Shown here in pieces: positions 1 to 10,973 of a DNA stretch of 64,000 nt. The notes beneath the pieces were generated by a model. The model saw only the letters and a program-made list of their open reading frames with translations. It was not told the origin of the DNA and made no database searches. A program made the translations under genes and the position numbers. Positions within the stretch are counted from its first letter, which is position 1, and every line of letters begins with the position of its first letter. Source of the DNA: Pyrenochaeta sp. MPI-SDFR-AT-0127 (taxonomy: Eukaryota; Ascomycota; Dothideomycetes; Pleosporales; Cucurbitariaceae); assembly GCA_020747015.1 (NCBI GenBank), contig JAGTJM010000044.1, positions 186,001 to 250,000 of the forward strand, written 5' to 3'.

Positions 1-1870
1 ATAATACTTTGCATATAAGTTGGTGTATGTTGACTGCAGTCATAGCCAAGAAAGAATCGACTTGGTCATTGGTTAGAAGTGAGTTAGGTTGTGGCGTGCC
101 TAATAGTTGAGCGAGCTGCGTTGGTGTCAAGCTGAGAGTGCGCAGCTCGGCGGTGTGGAAATGAAAAGATTACTCTAATCGACACTTTATCGATACTTGC
201 CCAACTAGGAAAGTATCCTTCCACATCCTTTTAACGACAATACTCAATGGAAGGTGTGAAATATAATGATGTGAGTACCATCTAGCATTCTCCATTTGGG
301 GAGCAGTTTGAAAAAAATATCATCCCAGTGGGTGATTCTGGAATTCTGCCAACAATAACTGTCATGGATTGAGGTGTGCGTAGATGAGAGATTGCAGCGT
401 TTAGTGCTTCGAGGAGGATGCGCTTGATCTTGAGAGGACTAAAATATCAAGCCATGCTGATGGACCTAAGCTGGGAATATGGTGGGTGTCATAGCTGGAC
501 CAAACAGCCTGGAGATACAGATGGCGTTGGTCATTGGGTGGTTGCACAATATAAGGGCGCTATACGCCTTCAAAGAATGCAAGTGCAGCTCTGCTCAGCT
601 GTATGGGGAAGGTGCATATACATCGTTAACAATAAACCACAGGAATTGATATAAAGGAGCAAAAGTTATAGATTGATCTTAATCAAATGGCGACCTATTT
701 AAGAGCATAACTCAGAGAACAAGCGCCAAACAATAGACACTGAAAGTAATCAAGGACATCGCATGCTTCTCTTGAACGAAGGCAAAAGTTTGTCTCATCA
801 GCTACGAGTAATGAAGAAAGAGTATCAGAAATCTCAGTGAGCTCTGCACATGAATGGTTGAGGTTGAAGGGTAAGCATTTGGTTTTATTAAAACGTTCAT
901 CCGTGGCTCTCATGTCTTGCGAGACCCCCACGTTGTCCTCAGAATTTCGTGGAGCCTCTCAGACACGTCTCAAGCCTCGCAACGAGCCATCCAGGCTTCT
1001 TCCCACTCCGTACATCATCCCTCAACAAAGATTTCTCCACAACCAGCCATCTTTAACCGCCGGCAAGTGCTAATATCCACACCAACAGCAAGACCTGCCA
1101 GAAGCAGTAAGTTACTACTGCTTAGCAATGGTTCCCACACGCAAAAAGTTTTCTCAGCACCCGTAGCTGGCGTCAAAATTTGTGGGTTGCATCGTTGCGC
1201 GTTTCACATGCAGCGGAAAAGTACGGTGTTTTCACATGTCGCCATAAGTGGAGGGCGAGGAAGGCCAGAAGCGGAAACTCGGCCAACTCCGAAGAACTGC
1301 CGGCTAGCACATGGAGCTGCGGATGGTTCTCGGATGAGTGGGCGGAGAGCTGGAAGCTCGGAGGGCTGCTCCCGAGTCGACTGACTACCACGTGAATACC
1401 ATGTGAACTGTCAGAAGCAAAGTAGAAGTGACGTCTTTGGAGGGTTACGCCATGCTTCTTCAGCGGATGTGACACGGAGAGTAATCACCATGGGTAGCGT
1501 AATCCATGCCCAAGCAGGTGTCAACACAGCCAAATCATAATCTTAGTTGAATTTGAAAGTCCTACAGGCGTGATTGAGTGTAGCAGTCCATGTCACCATA
1601 CGGTGCTCCTCGTGCAGTCCCAGCCTAATGGCAGTCTTCCAAGCAAAATCCTCATCCCAGATATCGGACTTCAAGGGTATAGTACAAAAAGTAGTCCAGT
1701 CCACCACTCTTTGACTGGACTATCTCATGCGTCAGATCTCGTGTAGCAGTTTCTCGCATTCCCTCATTCTCAATTCTTTGCAATCCTGGCGCGCGCGCGT
1801 ATATACAATAGACCCATCCGAAAACAGTACGGCGTTGTCCTTATCGTGATTTCGTCATGCTCAGTTTCAG
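1..1870. other. gene-free left flank
   Basis: No open frame here has a recognisable motif or coding-like composition. The longest frames overlap each other on both strands, which is typical of chance ORFs. A short GC/TA alternating run lies near 1790-1806. I see no supported gene. Confidence 0.5.
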
Positions 1871-2173
1871 TTATGCAAATTGGCTGGCACCGCCAGACTC
1901 GACTGCATCAATCTCCGCCTGAGTCCAGGACAGTCGCTGAAAGCGCTCAGGAAGCTCAGTGCGGTCGAAGAACATGCCCTTGGCTGCTTCAACGGGGCCG
2001 AGAGACCTGCCAGCTGCGCCTCCAATGTGGCCGCCGACAGCAGCGCTGTTTACTGTGTTCAAAGGGCCATGCTGTTGCGCCTTCTGTCGGTAAGATGCGA
2101 AGGACGAAGGGAGCTCGTGGGTGGGAGAGGCAGGATGGGCGTGAGGGGTGTGGTCCACAACTGCAAATGACAT
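1871..2173 (-). CDS. small conserved-looking hypothetical protein, 100 aa
   Basis: This single-exon frame begins with Met-Ser-Phe-Ala at 2173 and stops at 1871. The N-terminal half is rich in His, Pro and Ser. The C-terminal third is charged and structured-looking, with FFDRTELPERF followed by an acidic helix and a final ESGGASQFA. The contrast between a loose N-terminus and a compact acidic C-terminus, ending just before the stop, suggests a genuine small protein. I cannot name its family. The frame stays open upstream to 2491, so the start could be further out, but that extension is low-complexity. It is divergent from MED18, with about 770 bp between the two starts. Confidence 0.45.
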   Translation of the reverse strand: MSFAVVDHTPHAHPASPTHELPSSFASYRQKAQQHGPLNTVNSAAVGGHIGGAAGRSLGPVEAAKGMFFDRTELPERFQRLSWTQAEIDAVESGGASQFA

Positions 2174-2947
2174 TAGGCTAGGAATATGAATAGAGCGATT
2201 GTGTGAAGTATACCAGAGGGAGTGGTGCGCTTGCCTAGGAAGCGGATGAGCGGCTGGCGGCCTTGCTGGAGCACTTTCGTTGCGTTCATTGTGGGATGAA
2301 GTGGTGGGCAGAGTGGAGATATCCGAGCTCGGCAAGTCACAGGCGCGAAGGTCGCAAAAATCAGGTTCTAGAATAGGTGATTGCGGTGGAGCAAGATGAG
2401 CGTGCAAATAACAGCAAGGCGATTGAGGTTGAGAGAAAGCAGTATGGGATGATGTCTGGCGGAGGGGAGCCGAGCGGTGATGATGAAGCATAAATATTAT
2501 TCACATTCATGGGAGCTAAGCTAACGCCGAAGCCGCTCAGCACTCTACGCGCAAGTCCGAGGACTCCCACACAATGCCTGCCCTTGCGCCGCTGCGTCTG
2601 CCCACCATCGACTGAGCAAGTGGTCATGCTCTCATGCTCTCACTGCATTTCTAAACCGAGTTGACCACCATGCGGGCAGTTTCGCATTGCTCTCTGTGGG
2701 CCTCCGCATATGTCGCGTTTGTTCTGGGCCCAAGCTTCCTGGGTGCACCTGCAGAGTTGAGAAATCATTGCCCGGCTGGAAGGTGCGTCCAGCCTCCCAG
2801 CCAATAGTAAGCTCGTACGCCCGCCTCGCTCCTGTCCGCCTTATCAAACCCCACGAGAGGAGCTCCGCCGTTGACCCGCGGGAATTGCATATCGATATTG
2901 AAGTCTCCGAGTGCGGCTCTGCCTTCTTGTCCCCCCAAACTTTCTCC
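2174..2947. other. intergenic, divergent promoter region
   Basis: This lies between the minus-strand small gene and MED18. The MED18 frame is open upstream of its ATG to 2687, but the upstream residues do not resemble the Mediator family. The stretch is best read as promoter and 5' leader. Confidence 0.5.
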
Positions 2948-3829
2948 ATGCACGAGTTGCTGCTGTATGGACAGGTCCCCGCTGGCCGCCATGATCAGGT
3001 CCTGAAGATTCTGGCGGGGGTTGCTGCTATGCAGCCCCGCCGCATAATTGAGCGGCGCATCATCTACAAACCCACGCGCGAGCCCGAGGAGCCAGGCTCA
3101 AACCTCCGCCGCGGTGGTACTCAGGCTGTTGCTGTAAAGCAGACCAAGCAGACGGCTGCTCCGGCCCTCTACTACACCAAGCTCGTCCAGAAGTTGTCTG
3201 AGGAAGATTTTGGCACTGACCATGGTCTTCCACACGACAATGGCAAGGCGCTCTCTGCTCATGTGGAAGACGGAGAAGAGCCTATATGGTCGGTGCTTTT
3301 CGAGGACATCCCAGACACAGGTGATAGAGGAGTTTCAATTCGCTTCACGAATACTACCGACCTCCTTTCTGGGGACCCACATGGATTCATGATGGCTTCT
3401 GGACCCAACCAGTAAGGGCGCCCTCCAGCAGGACGCAGTCATGTCTGACGTTGTTGTAGGTTTGTGACCGAATATTACGTCGAAGGACATCGCTTTGTCT
3501 ATAGCAATGTTGTCATTTATCTCCACAGAGTGCTCCATGAGCCAGGCGTCCGTAGCATCCAAGAAACGCCCAAAATCGAATTACCCTCCTTCGCTGCTCT
3601 CGAGCTACTCGATCCTAGTGGCGCATATATACTCGAGGCCAAAGTGCGAGTACAGGAGTTCAACAACTCGACCGTATTGGAGGCTGGCGTGAGCGAGCTC
3701 AAGAAATTCCAGAAAGAAATGAAGGGCTGCGTTGAGCTTTCCCTGCCTGATCGGCTCTCACTGGACACTCGCGTCAAATACAAACCAATGCAGGCCTCTG
3801 CAGCTACAACTCAGGCTCGACCCCGCTGA
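2948..3829 (+). CDS. MED18: Mediator subunit 18
   Basis: Exons are 2948-3411 and 3460-3829, joined across a 48-nt GTAAGG...TAG intron, giving 277 aa. The chosen start gives MHELLLYGQVPAGRHDQVLK, the characteristic first strand and helix of the MED18 fold. It is followed by the LAGVAAMQPRRIIERR segment. MED18 is a head-module subunit of the nuclear Mediator complex that pairs with MED20 and contacts RNA polymerase II and TFIIB. The second exon carries the later beta strands (VTEYYVEGHRFVY; VIYLHRV) of the barrel. The length fits fungal MED18. Splice phase is exact, with a Gln codon split CA|G. Confidence 0.93.
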
Positions 3830-3920
3830 GCTATGCTGTTTCATAACTCGACGAGAGGCTAGTACAGAATCAAGCAGGACATGGTTCAAGGTAAGTATGC
3901 ACGAGTTCGCATTGGATGTC

Positions 3921-4213
3921 TCAGCCAAAAGGCATCCTGCCTGTGAACACTGCATGTGCATCTCTGAAGAACGCATAAATGACTAGCGAGCTGTAGTTGA
4001 GGTGGTTGCACTCCTTCATGAAGAGCTCCGTGTAATGTCCACGCAGGGTCTGATCTGGAAGAGCAAAACTCCATGAGCTAGAAAAGGAGTAAATTTCGGT
4101 AGGGAGAAACCGAAATCTGGATTCTGTACAAGCTACACGCAGAATGACAACTGGCAAAGTGACTCACCATCTTCCAAGTGAGACAACGCAGAGGAGCCTT
4201 GGCTGTTGGTCAT
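3921..4213 (-). CDS. possible two-exon small gene, 59 aa, function unknown
   Basis: The proposed exons are 4168-4213 and 3921-4054. The first ends at a GTGAGT donor and the second starts after CTTCCAG. Spliced, it reads MTNSQGSSALSHLED then DQTLRGHYTELFMKEC and continues to a stop at 3921. Codons in exon 2 favour C or G at third positions, as in the real genes nearby, which is the main support. No family is recognised. A weak GTGTTC donor in exon 2 could give a different C-terminus. It lies between MED18 and the PNK gene on the opposite strand. Treat it as a hypothesis. Confidence 0.27.
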
Positions 4214-4534
4214 GACATACCTGCAAGGAGTAATTCGTTGTTGCTACTTCTAGAGACACGTAGCAAAAAGAACTCTTATTTTTTACTCAACACAATATTC
4301 TCTTATCGATTTGGTTCTGGGTCGCCAATGTGATGTTTATGTGATCTGTAGTCACCGTGAATGATTAATTGTGCACGTGCTTTCGCGAGCTCGCGTTTCG
4401 CGCTGATTAAACCAGGTGCAAACGAACAACTCTAAGCACAAACACCTACCACACTTACACCATAGAGTTTCACTTAGCAGCTGCTTATCATACTGACAGA
4501 AGTGGTTTATGCATCTAGAGCTGGAAACTGCAAC
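4214..4534. other. promoter region of the PNK gene
   Basis: AT-rich spacer with a CACGTG palindrome at about 4374 and a GC-rich TTTCGCGAGCTCGCG stretch just after it. No coding potential was seen. Confidence 0.4.
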
Positions 4535-6414
4535 ATGGTCGAACGGCCAGAGTTAGGGAAACGCCCAAGCTCGAACGGCAAAAACGTCTCACCACCCCCA
4601 TCAAAACGACGGCAGCAATCCACAACAACGAGTAAAGCAGTCGCAAATTTTTTTACTCCAATATCAAAGAAGGAACCTGAGAACATGATGTGGCGGATTG
4701 TGAGAGATAGTCTGCTAGTGGGCAAATTTGGGGCACCGACAGCTAGTGCACAGGTAGCAGCGAAGGGAAAGAGACGGGTTGCGGCCTTTGATTTTGACTC
4801 AACGTTAGTCGTCTCTGCTTCTGGAAGGAAGTTCGGGGGCGACGCAAGCGACTGGAAGTGGTGGCATAGCAGCGTGCCTGGAAGACTGAAAGATCTTCAT
4901 GATGAAGGCTATCTTATCGCCATTGTGAGCAATCAGGGCGGGATCAGCCTGAAGCCGGACCCAAAGACGGTGAAGTCTGACCAGAAGCGATTAGCTGACT
5001 TCAAGAGCAAAGTTGGAGCAGTGCTCAACCAACTGGACATCCCCATCTCAGTCTATGCAGCAACAAGGCGAGACCAGTACCGGAAACCTAGATCAGGAAT
5101 GTGGCAAGAGCTACTCGACGACTACGATCTTGACCATGCAGATCTTCTAGACCTAGAAACTTCATTCTTTGTTGGGGACGCTGGTGGTCGTGAGGCAGTG
5201 CCCGGAGGAGCTGTCAAGGACCACTCATGTGCTGACAGGTATGTAGTAAAGGCGGTAGCTCATGCATCCCTAAGCTCGAGGATACTGATATAATACAGAG
5301 ACTTTGCAGCGAACATTGGTCTACCATTCCACACTCCCGAAGAGTTCTTTCTACACGAGGAGCCAAGGTCGTTTGTGCGATCCTTTGAGCCAACCATCTA
5401 CCTCAAGGAGCGCGCTGAAAAGCCCTCGCCTGCATGTGCGTTCTAGGATGATAGGGGGTCCAGGATGTTGCTCAACCACTCATTTACTAACTTTAGACGT
5501 AGCCACGGCCTTCACGAAGCCTGACAAACCCGATATTGTTTTGTTTTGTGGCAGCCCAGGAGCTGGCAAATCTTCATTCTATTGGAAACATCTGCAGCCA
5601 CTCGGCTACGGACGCGTGAACCAGGATATTTTGAAGACAGTAAGTGCTTACATGCTTTCTTACCTACGTAATGGCACGAGTTGTGCCACTTCTCCATACT
5701 TTGAGTAACACATTGAAACAGCGCGAGAAGTGTGTGCAAGCAGCCACTGCCCTCATCGACGAGGGGACAAGCGTAGTTGTTGGTAAGTACATCTCGGAAC
5801 CCCAGCTTCTCCCGCAAGACGATCTCAGTAGCTCATGTTGCTAGATAATACGAATGCAGATCCAGATACGAGAGCAGTCTGGATAAAACTAGCGCAGAAG
5901 CTGGGCCTTTCCATACGATGTGTTCTCTTTACTGCGTCGGCGACGGTCTGCGAGCACAACGACACCGTCCGGGCGTTGAATATTGGCCCAGAAGTAAGTT
6001 TCCCAACACCAATGGCTTCGTGCAGGTACCTTCGCGATTCCCTTCCGTAAATAGTTACTCGAAATGACCGTTACACTACCCCAATGAGGAAGTTACGTAT
6101 GTGGAGAAGCGCCATGGCGAATCCACAGCGAAACGGAGAAACTCCGAGTCTGCCATAGTAACAATTACCACAGACGAACCCTGAGAGCCGAACTATTTTG
6201 CCGAAGCTTGCGTTCACTGGCTTCGCTTCCAGGTATCGCAAGCCCAAATTGTCGGAAGGTTTTGTAGATATCATCATGACAGATTTTGAGGTAAGTCCCA
6301 GGCGAGAGCTGCTTGCAAATCGTGCAGCTTTAGGCGCAATGATAGATATTAACCGAGGCCCAGTTTGAGGGCTCAGAAGAGCAGAGGAAGCTATGGAGCA
6401 GATATTGGACATGA
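4535..6414 (+). CDS. pnk1: bifunctional polynucleotide 3'-phosphatase/5'-kinase
   Basis: Seven exons: 4535-5238, 5299-5435, 5497-5639, 5722-5782, 5845-5993, 6174-6290 and 6364-6414. They encode 453 aa with all phases consistent. The protein repairs DNA break ends by removing 3'-phosphates and phosphorylating 5'-OH termini. The N-terminal half is the HAD phosphatase: FDFDST (D86, D88) is the catalytic DxDxT motif, VSNQGG is motif II, and FVGDAGGR is the late acidic motif. The C-terminal half is the P-loop kinase: Walker A GSPGAGKS (K305), then NQDILKT, DNTNAD, and the terminal segment ending LWSRYWT. There is no FHA domain, as in other fungal enzymes. A PIP-box-like SKAVANFF precedes the phosphatase. 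The 180-nt intron 5 is unusually long. An alternative ATG at 4502 would add 11 residues. Confidence 0.93.
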
Positions 6415-9368
6415 TTCGCAGAGAACTGTGTCGCCGGAATGAGCCCGATACTTGTTTATTGACACTGACGACGCTTCTCTACGGAACTCGCATGCCTCCT
6501 GCGGTCAGCCCTTCCGATATTATCTTATTGGCGATCAGCTCTATGAGCTGCTGAAGAGTTGTTGCCGAGCACATGCTCGCAGCTCTAGTCCCAGCACCTC
6601 GTATCGTTGAACACATGTATACCGATCAGTTGAGCCAGCAATGTATACTATCTTCCAGCGCCGATAGTCAAATTTCATGACCTGTACAACAATGCAATAC
6701 TCGTATATGCGGCCTAAGAATAATTCGCAGCTCGCGGCGGTGGTATTGCCATGAATGCTGCCAGTATACGCGGAATTACGACTATGCACAAGAATGCAGG
6801 CTACGAAATGCGTTCCACCGATTATTGAGCGCCCATCTCCTATGACCATGTGCCGATGCCCACAATTCTCATGCGACGCCCTGCTCGGTTGAGGCCAACC
6901 GTTGTCGAAACCCCTACCCTCAGCCAAGGCGCGTCAAGCACCAGGCTAGTCAAAATTCTTCCTCGGAGAAGGATCAGCACCACTAAATCACAGTGGCCCA
7001 CGTTACGCGGTCTCGAACACGCAGATGCCACAAATCGTCGTTTCGCTGTCGGAATGTTTGCGCACTTTACCTTAATGTATTTGTCCGGAAAAAGACGGCA
7101 CTGGTCGCCATCTGGGTAGAGGTGTGGGCGAGATACGTGGTTAAAAGGTACTTTCGACATGTAGCTGAAGATTTTGCGCTGTCCGCACATGCTTACCGGC
7201 GGTTGTTCATGCACGTGGAGCGTTACTGAACAAACGGTATTCTCCCGCCCGCTCTGCATGTGGGCAGGTTGCCGTGCCGTCCCTTCTGGCCAAATGGTTA
7301 AAGTCAGCATCTGCGATTTTGATGGGCGAACGCTTGCCGACTTGAGACCGGTCCGACACTAAGTGCGACTCTTTCGTCATGATCTGAGCCAGCGGCGTTC
7401 AGCCCGCCGCTCCCAGCATCCTGTCACCGAGGTCGTTGCTGCCGACTAGCGCCACAAAAAAGGTATGGTGGCAGCCCAAAGGCTGTCTCCTGGGCTGGGC
7501 CGCATGAGGTGTGCCTGAGACGGCACGGTGATCAAACCTTGCGAATCAGCAGAAGAATTTCTTGTCTCCACTGTAATATGAGAATAGAACAGGCCTTAAG
7601 ATTATGAGATGTAGGCAACTTTGCAGGAACCCGTGTGTTAAGAAAAGTATAGGAATAGCGAGAACGTTTGGCTAGCGATGCGCTGGCTTGCAGCGAAACG
7701 TGTGAGCAAGCCCAAGCCTAGCAAAACAAGGATTCAGGCGACACACGAGTAGTACCGCAAGGGCCGGACACCAATCAAGATCGGCTCAACGGCTAGTATA
7801 ATCAATGAGTCTCTCCGATTTGTCTGGAAGCTGATAGCTTTTTCGCTGGCCTGAATCTTCCCAACCTCCTCTGACGCCCTCGGCCAGACACGCTTGGGTG
7901 ATGTCACGCCCAATGGTCTGACGGCCAGTGAGTCATGTGCAAAACAAAAACGTCGAAACAACAGCGAAAAACAGAGCGATCAGTGTTTGAAAAATGTGAG
8001 GCTCTGACAACGAGTCAATGTTTGTTTGTTTTCCTTTCCCTTCTCCCGCGACCAATCAGTGTGGAGATGGGAAGGAAAATGGGGCGGATGAACGACATCG
8101 CTATAACAGAAGATGCCTGTCAATGTCATCACTCCGACCCGGCAAAGGGCGAGGAGAAGGACCGCCCCCGAAAAGAGGAAGGGCAGAGAAGCTGTCGAAC
8201 CAGGCTTCGACGTGCACCGCCCCCAAAATATGTCAAGTCGTAGCCACGGTTGCGCTCGCATAGGCTGAGTGGTGAACCAACTCATCACAACCGCAAGCGG
8301 TGGTGGCACGACAACTTCGGGCAATGCGAGGCAGCAAGAGGTCAACATCAAATGCGATTAAGCATGGCAAAGCTCGTGAGCAGGCGCTGAAGGAGCCGTC
8401 GTTCCTGGCCCGCTTACTCAGAAGCTCTATTCAACAGAGTGGAACTACCAGGGGTGGATTTCTCCACGCCTCCACCAACGACTTCTCACCTTTTTAGTTG
8501 GGGGAAGAGAATTCGGCTTCCGGACGTGTTGAGTCGGGGGTGGGTTTGGCTGGCCTGCCGTGCTGCTGCTGCAGCAACATGGGCGATGGTCAATATTGTG
8601 TTCACAACAGCGGGCTGATGCTGGGGGAGACCTTGGAAGAAACGCGGTCCTGGCTGAAGTTTGCACGGAAACTGGTCAGGGCGAACTGGGTGTCACGGCG
8701 TTGTGCACCGATGCAGGCGGGCCGTCCTGAGTCGTTGAAACCGGGGAGCACTTCACAGCTTGCCGCCGCCGTGCTATGCTCCATGGGGTCTGGCGGCAGA
8801 CGAGGGCGACGCTTGACGGTGGACGGCTTGGCGGGCGTTCCAAAGCAGCGGAAGGAAGCAGACGCCGTGCACCTCCCCGGTCGCTGCCCACACACAAATG
8901 GTCAAAGTCACCCCCATCCCCCAACCCACCGTCAGTCTTGTCCGCCCACGTCAGTCTCGCTGTCTATCATTGACATATCGCCTTGCTGCTGCGCTGTCTC
9001 TCGCCTGTGCCCACTCTCGGCGCTGCCCTGCGACCCGTCACGCCTCCGTGAGTGCGACCTATCCAAGCCCTGCACCGCTCACGTGCCGTCCGAATTGGGG
9101 CTGCCAGCCGACGGGCGCTGACTTTTGCATCCAGAGCCTTTCGCAGCAGGATAACCGGACCAAAAGGTACATACGTGGTCCTGCTTCGTGGCACCCTCCC
9201 AGGCACTCTCAAACATCCCGCGACCGCCTCTCCCCCAAAAGCAGACCACCTTGGACGGCGCCTCGCTGGCCACACTGCACGCGCAGTTGGTTTTTAAATC
9301 CTGGTGATGGGATCCCAGCAGTCACCGCCCAAATTCACGTCACGCCCCGGCCCGCAAACACCACCAAC
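6415..9368. other. long gene-poor spacer
   Basis: About 2.9 kb with only short, mutually overlapping frames that have no motifs. The last 470 nt (8898-9368) are open in frame with the downstream gene, but the translated segment is Pro/Arg/Ser-rich with no family signal. I read it as a 5' leader. Confidence 0.5.
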
Positions 9369-10973
9369 ATGCACGACCTTAAACCGCTCATCCTGCCCAA
9401 GCTCGTAGCAGCCCGCAAGTCCTCCAAAGGCTCACTCAACATGACCGACGAGCCTACTTCATCAGTCTATTCCAATGCCGACTCTGGTTTCTACTCGGCT
9501 TCTGAGTGCTCCACGCCGCCCACGCCAAGTTTGTACTCGCGTGGGCACTTTCGCTTTCCCAGCTCTGCCTCGTCGCTCTCGTCGAGCCCGCCAACTCACG
9601 ATCCCATTGAGCCGCCCAACGGCTCAGGAAAGCTCCCCAAGCTTACCGAGGAGCCTGTTGAGCGCGAATATGACTATGGTAGCGAGAACCCGTACCGCTG
9701 CTCGTGTAAGCATCCACATATAATACGAGGCCGTACGCCCCGGTTAACACTTTTGTCAGGCGACATCGATATCCATGGCCACACCCAGGACTGTCGCATT
9801 ACGAGAGCCTATGACCCAGAGAACGAGTATTTCACTCATTGTGACTCAGAGCTGCGTCAGGCTAAGCGACGACGCTCGCTAGAGACGTCCGCGCATAGTA
9901 TCGCCGGGAAGCTCGAGAGGCGCTTTCCTTCATTATCGCGCAAAGTCCGGGACCGTAGCTCGACCCTCAGCAGGGTTTCGCGAAGTGCTACTCCGTCAAG
10001 GGTACCATCAACGCGCTCGTCATCACTCGCTGGCTCCATCCACCATGCCTCTACCATTGATCTCTCAGAGGAATACTCGTCCCCACTTCCCACGTCGCCC
10101 CTCGTGAGCCGAGAACACTTGGATGACAACACACCTACGCCAATGGCAATTGATGTCGAAAAGGCGAATGCTATCGACATCGATGCGGAAGAAGTGGATG
10201 CTGAGCGGTATGCGACCACTCCGTTGCTGCCTCCACTACTGGTCAACTGCCGCAACGATGACCTTCCTACTTCATCGCCCTTGCAGTCACCCACCATTGC
10301 CGATGCGACGCACTCTTCACTTCCAACTCCAATGGGCACTCCACCAGTGCGCGCCTACCCTACTCCACCCCTGTCGTCAAAACCATCAGTTGCGTCTTTC
10401 AAGGGATCACGTCCCGGATACATGGTGTCTTCTGCGGAGATACCGCCCATGATGCTTGCCGACCCTAATGATAAGTGGGCCAACTTGTTGGGTCATGCAA
10501 ACTTCACTATCCTTCCGGAGCCATATGTCCCAGAAGTCTGCAACGCAGCATCAATCAACCAGCAGTTCTTGGACTGGGAGCAAGCGCAGAACAATTACAC
10601 AAAACACCAGGTTCGAACTGCGGAACACTATGGTGCTACTTCAAAGCACTTTCGTCTCACTGAGCGGAAATGGGCTGAGATTCATGCCGAGTGGAAGAAG
10701 TACCACGATATCGCCAAGTCGCATGCGGCAGCCATTGGGCAAAACCTTGCGCCAACATCACCAACTGAACCAGGACCTCTAAGCAAGATGCCTACGCTCA
10801 ACGACCCAAAGAGCGACGGAAAGTTTCCCAAGCTGGGCGACGAAGACATTGTGGGTCCAATGCACCAAGCTACAGCACTATTTCCCCTCAAAACGCCCTC
10901 GCGCAAACGCGCCTTCTTCAAATTTCTTAGCGACTTGTTTGTTCCACGGACTGGCACAGTTCGAGGCCACTAA
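9369..10973 (+). CDS. Pro/Ser-rich conserved fungal protein
   Basis: This intronless frame encodes 534 aa from CACCAACATG. It begins MHDLKPLILPKLVAARKSSK and has an ordered N-terminal block, SVYSNADSGFYSASECSTPP. Next come a Cys-His patch (CSCKHPH) and a long Ser/Pro/Thr-rich middle. A more helical C-terminal block around residues 375-450 includes LADPNDKWANLLGHANFTILPEPY and an aromatic-rich helix with LTERKWAEIHAEWKKYHDI. It ends in a basic segment. I recall uncharacterised ascomycete proteins of this overall style, but no function can be assigned. No signal peptide or membrane segment is visible. The C-terminal helical block is the part most likely to carry a conserved activity. Confidence 0.8.
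   Translation: MHDLKPLILPKLVAARKSSKGSLNMTDEPTSSVYSNADSGFYSASECSTPPTPSLYSRGHFRFPSSASSLSSSPPTHDPIEPPNGSGKLPKLTEEPVEREYDYGSENPYRCSCKHPHIIRGRTPRLTLLSGDIDIHGHTQDCRITRAYDPENEYFTHCDSELRQAKRRRSLETSAHSIAGKLERRFPSLSRKVRDRSSTLSRVSRSATPSRVPSTRSSSLAGSIHHASTIDLSEEYSSPLPTSPLVSREHLDDNTPTPMAIDVEKANAIDIDAEEVDAERYATTPLLPPLLVNCRNDDLPTSSPLQSPTIADATHSSLPTPMGTPPVRAYPTPPLSSKPSVASFKGSRPGYMVSSAEIPPMMLADPNDKWANLLGHANFTILPEPYVPEVCNAASINQQFLDWEQAQNNYTKHQVRTAEHYGATSKHFRLTERKWAEIHAEWKKYHDIAKSHAAAIGQNLAPTSPTEPGPLSKMPTLNDPKSDGKFPKLGDEDIVGPMHQATALFPLKTPSRKRAFFKFLSDLFVPRTGTVRGH

Noticed and set aside
917..1475. Overlapping frames on both strands in the left flank
   Set aside because: No motif, low-complexity composition, and similar-length frames on both strands. 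They behave as chance ORFs.
6840..7310. 156-codon minus-strand frame
   Set aside because: It overlaps plus-strand frames of similar size, has no domain and no splice or promoter support.
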